A stretch of DNA of 64,000 nt from Aliikangiella coralliicola. Lineage in GTDB: Bacteria; Pseudomonadota; Gammaproteobacteria; Enterobacterales; Kangiellaceae. The number at the start of each line of letters is the position of its first letter. Position 1 is the stretch's first letter. The notes under the pieces are model-generated. The model made no database searches, was not told the DNA's origin, and saw only the letters and a list, made by a program, of their open reading frames with translations. A program made the translations under genes and the position numbers. Below are positions 55,801 to 63,900 of the stretch, one piece after another. The stretch covers positions 248,001 to 312,000 of the forward strand of contig NZ_ML660160.1 in assembly GCF_007004725.1 (NCBI RefSeq), given 5' to 3'.

Positions 55801-56964
55801 GTAACCATTTTAGACGATGAGCCGCTGCCACCATCCGGTGTCCTTGGAATGGAAAACGCTAGCTATCAAGTGAATGAAAATGACGTTTCATTTGAAGTGA
55901 CCATTGTTCGCAGTGGCGGAAGCTTTGGCGAAGTGAGTGCGGACATAGTGTCACGAAACGACTCAGCAATTGCTGGCGAAGATTATCAAGGCGTGAATCA
56001 ACCCCTGACCTTTGCTGATGGTGAAGTTACTAAGACGATTACCGTTAATTTAATGGACGATTCAACCTATGAAGGTGACGAGACATTCAGTTTACAATTG
56101 GCGAATGCTGTTGGCACCGAGCTCAACAATCAAATGTTATCAACAGTAACCATCATTGAAGACGATGCGGTGCCGCCGGCGGGGGTGATTCAATTTAGCG
56201 GCGCGGCTTACGCTATGAGTGAAGCGGGTGGCGACTTAACCGTCACAGTCACTCGAACCAATGGCAGTTTTGGCGAAGTGACAGTCGACTTAGCGGTGAC
56301 CGGCGGGACGGCGATTCACGGGGTTGACTATCGAATCGCTGACAGTCAATTAACCTTCTTCGATGGTGATGTCAGCAAAACGGTTTCAATCCTGGTGCTT
56401 GACGATAGTGACTATGAAGGGGAAGAAAACTTTGTTCTTGAATTAACTCATCTAACTGGCGATGCCAGCTTAGGCAGTGTTAACCAGACCACTATCACAA
56501 TTGAAGAAAATGACCCGGTTCCGGCCAGTGGCAACATTCAATTAAGTGGCAACGCCTTTAGCATTAGTGAGTCCTTCAGTGAACTGACTGTGACGGTTAT
56601 CAGAACCAATGGTAACTATGGTGATATCAGCGTTGACTACCAATTTATCGACAGTACAGCCATCAACGGCGAAGACTTTAACGCGACTAACGGGACTTTG
56701 TATTTCGCTGATGGCGAAACCAGTCAAACACTGGTTATCGATATCGTTGATGATAGCCGGGATGAAAATAATGAATCGTTCAGTATCGAGTTGAGTAACC
56801 CGGTTAATACAACAATCGCTGGAGAGGCCGGCGCTACAGTAACGATTAACGATAACGATGAAGCTGTTGAAGAAGAACAAGGTCAAAATTCATCTTCAGG
56901 TGGTGGTGCGATTTATTGGTTATTGCTTGCGTGCTTACTATTGATTAATAGACGACGAGCTTAG
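52813..56964 (+). CDS. Large secreted Ig-like/TSP3/Calx-beta protein with GlyGly-CTERM (1383 aa)
   Basis: An N-terminal signal region (hydrophobic at about 25-38) is followed by a passenger-like beta-helix part (about 38-180: SPGCLAMNNLDYSGGGTL, the pattern of autotransporter-associated strands). Six 83-residue Ig-like units come next (about 184-681; each has TYGDADF/TFGDASF, CSVSGSTVSI and CSITASQ). TSP3 repeats (about 683-765), five Calx-beta domains (about 770-1350) and SSSGGG, hydrophobic helix and NRRRA, a GlyGly-CTERM signal, complete the protein. The TSP3-Calx-beta-CTERM block is closely related to that of the 1395-9827 protein. It probably forms a calcium-stiffened stalk on the cell surface. 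GGA 7 nt before ATG 52813 supports the start. The 91-residue family copies follow at once. Confidence 0.92.
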   Translation: MMKLIQEGSFTTKANRQKLSAPTHVLFLFLALTSSIVKAGTITVENGGVVQGSGTIVSDVIVNSGGSLNPGQSPGCLAMNNLDYSGGGTLTAEIGGDTACTGYDQLRVTGTVALGAILDLSAYNSFVPVAGDSYQIIDNDGADSVTGIFTGLEEGDVLTLSGKNLSISYTGGDGNDVVLTALSDQTITFPAPADQTYDVGSINVAATATSGLSVSFSSNSLSICSVSGSTVSILNVGTCSITASQSGNASYNAAVNVTQTFTVNKADQTISFGALANKTYGDADFALGASSNSGLTVSFSSTTSSVCSVSGTTLSIVGAGSCSITASQEGDSNYNAATDVTQSFTINKANQSINFASLVDKTFGDAAFGISASSDSGLAVSFVSTTTSVCSVSGSIVSIVSAGDCSITASQSGDSNYNAATNMVQSFTVNKAEQSISFTTLADKTYGDADFSISASSSSGLAVAFASTTNEVCTVTGSTVSILAAGSCSISANQAGNTNYNAAAEVAQTFVVNKADQSISFTALVDKTFGDASFAISASSDSGLAVSFVSTTTSVCTLSGSTVSIVAAGSCSITASQAGNTNYNAATNVAQSFTVNQASQSISFAAIAGREFSEGGFDLVASADSGLAVSFASSTPSVCTVSGSRVSLVYIGECTISASQAGDGNYLAATDVVRSFNVAGDDTDGDGIPNDVDTDDDNDGVEDSEDAFPLDSTESVDTDGDGIGNNADTDDDNDGVLDEEDTFPLDETEWQDSDGDGIGDNSDDTPYPYSGDINFEFTDYVVAENGTSVEVKVTRTNGDYEELSVDYALQDGTNPDSSATATNDYEFAAGTLTFADGEVEQSVRINIVDDSTYEGDESFTISLSNLHSVGDSTIGSVAIATITIQEDDAVPPAGEIGFEFDTELVNENDGSFAIKVVRTGGSYGEVSVVLATQDDSAVAISDYTALSQTLTFADGETEKDVTINLVDDEVYESDESFRVTLSNVTGGATLGTSSTTVTILDDEPLPPSGVLGMENASYQVNENDVSFEVTIVRSGGSFGEVSADIVSRNDSAIAGEDYQGVNQPLTFADGEVTKTITVNLMDDSTYEGDETFSLQLANAVGTELNNQMLSTVTIIEDDAVPPAGVIQFSGAAYAMSEAGGDLTVTVTRTNGSFGEVTVDLAVTGGTAIHGVDYRIADSQLTFFDGDVSKTVSILVLDDSDYEGEENFVLELTHLTGDASLGSVNQTTITIEENDPVPASGNIQLSGNAFSISESFSELTVTVIRTNGNYGDISVDYQFIDSTAINGEDFNATNGTLYFADGETSQTLVIDIVDDSRDENNESFSIELSNPVNTTIAGEAGATVTINDNDEAVEEEQGQNSSSGGGAIYWLLLACLLLINRRRA
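53362..54855 (+). repeat. Six 249-bp tandem repeats encoding Ig-like units
   Basis: Units begin at 53362, 53611, 53860, 54109, 54358 and 54607, exactly 249 bp apart with no insertions, each encoding 83 residues. Exact in-frame spacing with diverged DNA suggests selection on protein length and occasional recombination between units. Confidence 0.85.
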
Positions 56965-57004
56965 CTCGTTGTCTTTGTTCGTTTAGCAGTGGATAATTTT
57001 TAGC

Positions 57005-57280
57005 ATGGATAAAAATGAAGTTAACCTCTACCTGTTACCTGAATCTGATGACTACCCAACGATGAATATTGTTGTTAATGGCGCGCAAGGCGTTATTTCG
57101 AGTACCTTTTCTGGAATCAGTTTCGAGCACCTCGGAAGTGATTTTATTGACTGGTTTGAGACTCGGTTTTTATCACCTGTTGATGCATTTAAGTTTACTC
57201 TTTTTGGTGAGTCGGAAAAGTGTTTTTCACTTTATTCTGAGCTGTATCAAAAGGGGGCCAGAGTTAGTCTGGTGAATTAG
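57005..57280 (+). CDS. Small cytoplasmic protein, copy B of the three-member family (91 aa)
   Basis: Homologue of the protein at 9882-10157: EVNLYLLPES, FIDWFETRF, then GESEKCFSLYSELYQKGARVSLVN, which matches the family C-terminal signature. It begins 40 nt after the giant at 52813-56964, as copy A does after its giant. It has no export signal and only a weak ribosome-binding site (GTGGAT further upstream), so translational coupling to the giant may matter. Function unknown; I recognise no wider family. Confidence 0.78.
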   Translation: MDKNEVNLYLLPESDDYPTMNIVVNGAQGVISSTFSGISFEHLGSDFIDWFETRFLSPVDAFKFTLFGESEKCFSLYSELYQKGARVSLVN

Positions 57281-57325
57281 ATTTTACTCTCAATACTGCG
57301 AGTTCTATCGACGCTGAGGATGATC

Positions 57326-57598
57326 ATGAAAGAAAATGATGTACTTGTATATGTTGCAGGAAAGGATGAAGCCGGCATTAGGATTCATGTGCAGGTTGGC
57401 AAGGAGGAGAGGGTCAATACACTAATTTTTTCTGACTACAATCATGTATACGAAGAAAGTTTTTTACAGTGGCTTAAAACCAAAACTCACTTGCCTATCA
57501 GTGCGTTGAATTTTACACTTTGCGGGCGGCTGGAAAAGGAGTTTCAACTATTTTCTGAGCTTTATTCAGCTGGAGCAAAAGTGAGTTTGGTTGCATGA
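57326..57598 (+). CDS. Small cytoplasmic protein, copy C of the three-member family (90 aa)
   Basis: The third member, 45 nt after copy B: DVLVYVAGKDE, FLQWLKTKTH, then GRLEKEFQLFSELYSAGAKVSLVA. I set the start at ATG 57326 because GAGG lies 6 nt upstream; an in-frame ATG at 57320 directly abuts that site. Copies B and C look like a tandem duplication that has diverged strongly in the middle but kept the C-terminal block. Confidence 0.78.
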   Translation: MKENDVLVYVAGKDEAGIRIHVQVGKEERVNTLIFSDYNHVYEESFLQWLKTKTHLPISALNFTLCGRLEKEFQLFSELYSAGAKVSLVA

Positions 57599-57962
57599 AT
57601 TTAAAACTAGCAGGCTATTGCTCCTGCATAACCCGAATATAATATCCTCGTAAAAATATAACATTCTTAACATTCCAGTAAAAAGTCGCTCCTAAAATTG
57701 CCTATACTTCATTTCTCTGAAAAACACCACGTAATAAAGATAATTTCTATAAATATCAATAAGTTAAAATTGTTTTGTCACCTTGGCTATATATATTTTG
57801 GCATCTCATTGTAGCCAATTGGCGTATGGATGAATGTTGTTGTCCGGCTAAAAAGATACTTTAACCCTCACGTAAATTTAGCCCTAGTATGAGACGAAAA
57901 AAGGATCGTTCTCAGTAAATTATCTAGTGCTTATTGATACTTTTCAGTGAGGTTTAGCTAAA
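57599..57962. other. Intergenic region upstream of the right-edge giant, 364 bp
   Basis: No gene is visible. It holds copy 2 of the conserved upstream element (57773-57836). A weak GCAGG/CCTGC hairpin just after the 57326 gene may end its transcript. GAGG about 10 nt before 57963 is a possible ribosome-binding site. Confidence 0.55.
57773..57836 (+). promoter_or_regulatory. Conserved upstream element, copy 2
   Basis: This is the gapless 64-nt partner of 50841-50904 (45/64 identical), ending 126 nt before GTG 57963. It includes TTTTGGCATCTCATTGTA. The GG and TG dinucleotides recall sigma-54 promoters, but the spacing is one base short of that consensus. Confidence 0.6.
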
Positions 57963-60900
57963 GTGAAGTTCCGCATCTATTCGTTGTTTTTAAGCCTGTT
58001 TACATGCCTGATATTTGCGCCGACCGTCGGCGCCAATGTTCAGTTAGACCAAGATTTTGGTAGCTCAGGTATTGTTCTTACCAATGTTCAAGCCGCCGAT
58101 TCAGGCAGCCAAAGAGTCTACAACATTATTCAATTAGCCAGCGGTAAGTTGCTGGCAGTAGGTCGTAGTTTTGGTGAGCAGGAGAGTGATGAAAATGGTC
58201 ATAATTTTGCCCTTGTTCGCTATAACGCTGACGGTAGTTTGGATACAACTTTTGGTGACAATGGCCTGGTGACCACTTCCGTCGGCGACTACGACCTGAT
58301 ACGCAAAGTTTATGAGTTGGATGATGGCAAGTTGTTAGTTGGTGGTTATACCCAAAGTGGCGACCGCGACTTTGCCGTCGCTCGATACCTAAGTAACGGA
58401 GAGCTGGATACCAGTTTTGGTGATAACGGTATTGTTATTACTGACTTCGGTTATAACGAGGAAGATTACGTTGCGGGCATGGTAATGCAAAGCGACGGTA
58501 AGCCTGTGCTAGTGGCAGAAAGTTATGATGGTACTTCCTATTTTGTTGCTTTGGCCCGCTATAACACCGATGGCAGTTTAGATACTAGTTTCGACGGTGA
58601 TGGTTTATTAAGGCTTGGCGCAATAGGTGGTGAAGGAGACCATCCCGAAGCGATCATCCAGCAAAGCGATGGCAAGTTATTAATCACCGGGTCCGCAACT
58701 AATGCCCTTAATGACGATTTATTTGTTGTGCGTCTTAATCAAGATGGCAGCATGGATACATCATTTGAGGGTGATGGAATTTTTGCGATTGAAATCGAAG
58801 ATGGCGACGATCGTGGTCGGGAACTTCTTGAACAGGCAGACGGTAAGATTATCGTTGCGGGTTATCATCATGACAATTCAAAACGCAACGGGCACCTCAT
58901 CCGATTAAACGCTGACGGTAGCCTCGATACGACATTTGATAGTGATGGAATTGCTTCTTTTAACCTCGCAGATTTCAATGACAGGTTTTACTCAGTCGTT
59001 CAGCAAGCAGATGGAAAGTTAATTGCTGTTGGCTCTGGTCAATCTTCAGACGACATTGACCAGTTTCTCCTGGTTCGTTTCAATGAAGACGGTAGCCTGG
59101 ACACATCTTTCGACAGCGATGGGATAGTAACCACTCAATTTCCAGATGTTGAAGAATCAAAATCACGTACGATTATTCAGCAAGCTGATGGCAAGTTTGT
59201 CGCAGCCGGATATACCGTTCATAACGATCAGGGTGACTTCGCGCTAGCTCGATTTAATAGTGATGGCAGCTTAGATACGTCGTTTGGTAATGATGGTCTG
59301 GTGACGCATTATGATGAAGCTGGAACGGCTGATTTGCTCAAAGCCCTGATTAAGCAAAGCGATGGTAAGTTAGTTGTTGCGGGTAGTAGTGATGATGGCC
59401 ATGACAACGAATTGATCGCTGTTGTTCGTTATAACCAGGATGGCACCCTTGATACCAGTTTTGACGAAGATGGTATTGTAACGACCGCTGTTAGTGGCAG
59501 TGGTGAAGACTACGGCAATGCGCTCTTGCAGCAGTCGGACGATAAGTTGATTGTTGCTGGTCGTAACCATTCCCAAGATTTTACTCTGGTTCGATATAAC
59601 ACCGATGGTAGTCTTGACGATTCGTTTGATAGCGATGGTATTGTCACAACTTCCGTTGGAACTTCTGCGGCAATCAATGGATTAATACAGTTATCAGACG
59701 GCTCAATAATGACAGTTGGTGACAGTACTCAATCAGGCACTCAAGCAATCACCTTGGCGCTTTATCAATCCAATGGTTCTTTAGATACTAACTTTGACAC
59801 TGATGGCATTGTTACAACTGTTGTCGATACTGAAAACTCAATTGGTAGCACGATTATTCAGCAACTGGATAGTAAATTAGTGGTGGCTGGTGCGCGTAAC
59901 AATAGTGGCGCAAACGATTTTGTTGTTGCCAGGTATGATCTTGACGGTAGCCTGGATACATCTTTCGATAGCGATGGCATAGCGACTTTAGAGCTAGGAG
60001 GAGATGATACAGCCTATGATGTGATTCAGCAGGATGATGGCAAGCTAGTTGTCGTCGGGGTTTCTATTCAAAGTGGCGTCCACTATGTTGCTGTCGCACG
60101 TTTTAATTCTAATGGTAGTTTAGACACTAATTTTGATGATGATGGTTATCGTCTTCTATCTGCAGGAAACTCAAAATATGCTGCTTATTCAATTTCTCAA
60201 TTGGCGAATGACAAACTGATTATTGCCGGACAAAGTCTTAACGCAAACTCTCGCTATGAACTAAATCTTATTCGGCTTAATAGTGATGGAAGCTCCGATA
60301 GTGATTTTGAAGAAAATGGTTTTTTCAGTTTTGATTTAGATGATGTTCAATTAACAACTGATAACGATGTTTTGGGAATTAATGGTTTTGTAATTGATGG
60401 TAATGACGCTTATCTTGCTGGTACTGCTAGCAGTGATTTTTACACGATTAAGTTGACTAACTTAAATGATAGAGATGGTGATGGTGTCAGCGATGAAGAA
60501 GATTATTTTCCAGACGACGCATCGAAAACACTCAAGGCAACGTATCTGATTGAAACAGGTAGTGTCGACATTACAAACACTATTGATAATGTTTCAGCAA
60601 CGACGATTAACTTAAAAAATTCGTTTGTTGACCCAGTGGTTATTCCGTTTGTCACGACAATGGCAAACATATCACCGCTGGAAGCTCGTGTAACCAATGT
60701 TTCCACCAATAGTTTTGATATTTTTCTTGAAGCACCTGATGGCAGCAGTCAAACAGAAACAGAGACAGTATCTTATTTAGTGGTTGAGAAAGGTCGTTGG
60801 ACTTTAGCAAGTGGTTTGGTTGTTGAAGCAGGCACAACTGAAACTGACAACGTTCATAGGGAATTAGATGTTGGTGATGACGGAGACGCAATTAGTTTCT

Positions 60901-63900
60901 CAAGTGCTTTTGATTTTCCGCCAGTGGTACTTCACTCGCTGAATAGTTACAACAACGGTAACTTTATGACCAGTCGTATCGATAATGTTTCTACTAATGG
61001 GTTCAATACTGAACAGGAAGCAGCAGGCTCAGGCTCGAACGTGACTACAGAAACCATTGGTTGGGTTGCTTTTTCTGCCGATAACGGAACCATTGGTGCC
61101 TACAGTTACGAAATTTCGTTTCAAAATGACGGAACTGCCGATGGTGTAGACGATGGACCTCATAGTATCAGTATGAACAGTTTTGGTGACACGCCTGCGG
61201 CAATTTATCCTGATGTTATTGTCGATGGCCAGTCATTTAATGATGGTGACGGCTATTGGGCAAGAGGAAACAATGTTCATGAATCGTTCAATCGAAATCA
61301 TCCTTTTAGTCTGGGTGTTTTTGCCCAAGAAGATCAGGTTTTTGATTCAGAGCAAAGTCATGGCGATGAGACTTTCGGTTGGGCTGCTTTTGAAAGTGGC
61401 ACGCAAATTTGGTTGCGTGATCTCGACGGGGATCTTGTGGATGATGCACAAGACGATGATGATGATGGCGATGGTGTTAATGATGACAGTGACGCGTTTC
61501 CATTAGATAACACAGAAACAACTGATACCGACGGTGATGGCATCGGTAACAATACCGACACTGATGACGATGGTGATGGCTATAGCGATAGTGATGAAAG
61601 TGACAATGGTACTGATTCTTTAGGTTCTAACAGTACACCAACGGATACCGATGGCGATTTCGTTTCTGATATCAATGATGAAGACGATGATAATGACGGT
61701 TTTAGTGATTATGATGAAACTGATAATGGTACCTCTACTACGAATGCATTGTCTTTTCCATCGGATATCGACGGCGATTTTATTTCGAATTTATATGATA
61801 ACGATGATGGTAACGACGGTGTAGTAGATGGTCTCGACGCAGACTGGAATTCTAGTGGTTATATTGAAGCGCAATTAGTTGATTCATTGGGTTCTGACTA
61901 TGAAGCATCAACAGAGGCTGTAGCCATTCAAAGTGATGGTAAAGTTTTAGTTGGTGGTGGGACTTTAATTCCTGGTGAGTCAGATCAAGCCTTGATTTTA
62001 CGTTTTAATACCGATGGTTCTCTAGATTCTTCTTTTGATAGTGATGGCCGGGTTAATTTGGACATAGCTGATCAAGATAATGAAGTGAAAGGATTGGTTG
62101 TACAAGAAGATCAAAAAATCGTAGCGCTGGTCGATTATGTTAATGCCGATGAGCAGTGTGGATTAATTCGTTTAAATAGTGATGGTTCTTTAGATAGTGA
62201 TTTTGGTTCAGCAGGTATTGTTGAAATTAATTTTATTAATACAAATCGCCATTCCTGCTTAGATATAAAGCAACATGATAACGATAAACTAGTTGTATTA
62301 TTCGAAGATAGTGACGCAGATACTACCTATGTTGTTCAATTTGATGTTGATGGTAGTGTTAACAATTCTTGGGGTTCAGACGGCATCCTTGATTTAGAGT
62401 CCCAATTTGCTGAATTTTTAGTCATTACAAGAACTAGTAGTGTCATGGTTGTCGGAACAAGTGACAGCAATAAAGTGAAAGTCAACAGATACACTTCGAT
62501 TGGAAATACATCTAGTTCGTTTGGGACTAGTGGAAGTTTTGAATACGATTTTGGTGGCAGAATCAATAACGTTGCTCTGTCTATATTAGATGATTATCAA
62601 TTCTTAATTGCAACTTCGACGAGAGACGATGATGATTTGAAGGTAATAAAAGTTAGCGAATGGGCTGGCGGGCTTGATACCAGTTTTGGTACTGATGGAA
62701 TCGCTGCCCATGATATTGATAGCGAAATTTTCCGTTTGGGTGAGAATAACGCCATGCTAGTTCAAGCTGACGGCAAAATTATGCTTGTCGGTAGTACTTA
62801 TTTGCAAGCTCCAATAACAAATCGTTTTATTAGTTTTACTGGCGTAAGATTAAATAGTGACGGTTCACTAGACTATACCTTTACCGATAGTGGTGCCAAA
62901 AGTTTTTACTTCAGCGGTGAAGATAATGGCCGGGCGCTCGATAGTTTTAACTCTGCGATCCAATTAAATAACGGTAGTATTTTTGTCGCTGGCGTAACGG
63001 TAGAGGCTTCGAGTGATTCAAGTAATGCCGTGATAGCTTTTAGTTTTGAAAGTGAAGCTGATACTGACGGCGATGGACTTCGTGATAGCTTGGATGATGA
63101 CGATGATGGTGATGGTTTCAGTGATAATGAAGAATTAGACAATGGAACCTCAACTACCGATGCTACTGATCAGCCGACAGATTCCGATAGCGATGGTATT
63201 TCTGATTTATACGACAATGATGATAATAATGATGGTGTGATTGATGGATTGGATGCCAGTTGGAATGTGCGAGGACTGGTTGAACACCAAGCCGTTTTTC
63301 CATTTGATGGTGACTATGATGCCGAAGCTTTTGCTATTGCGGTTCAAGACGACGGCAAAATTTTATTGGCGGGTGAATCTGATGCAGGCGGCGTCCCTGG
63401 TGAATTACTTATTGCTCGCTTTCATAATGATGCAAGCCTGGATGAATCCTTTGATGATGATGGTATTGTTAACTTTAATATCGCAGGACAATCGGACGAA
63501 ATAAATGCCGTAATGCCACAGTCCAATGGAAAAGTTGTTGCGTTAAATCAATGGAGTAACTCCGATCGCCAATGTGGACTGGTAGCCCTAAACAGTGACG
63601 GCAGTTTAGACACTGATTTTGGTGTTGATGGCCTGGCAGTTATTGATACGCTAAATACTGACAGGCAAAATTGTAGAGACGCCGAACAAGATAATGCCGG
63701 AAACTTCTTAGTATTAGCCACTACTGATGATGTATTACTTGCCCGCTTTGATGCAGATGGAAAATTGGATACTAACTTTAATGACGATGGCATTATTGAA
63801 ACAGGTGGCTCGAGCTCCGAGAGGCTAGATATTGCTTTACAGTCAAGTGATAAAGTACTCCTCGTCAGCGACACGACTATTTCCCGGTATGATAATGATG

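Noticed and set aside
57797-57815. Sigma-54 promoter in the conserved upstream element
   Set aside because: TTGGCATCTCATTGTA has the GG and TG pairs, but their spacing is one base shorter than the strict -24/-12 consensus, and copy 1 does not restore it.
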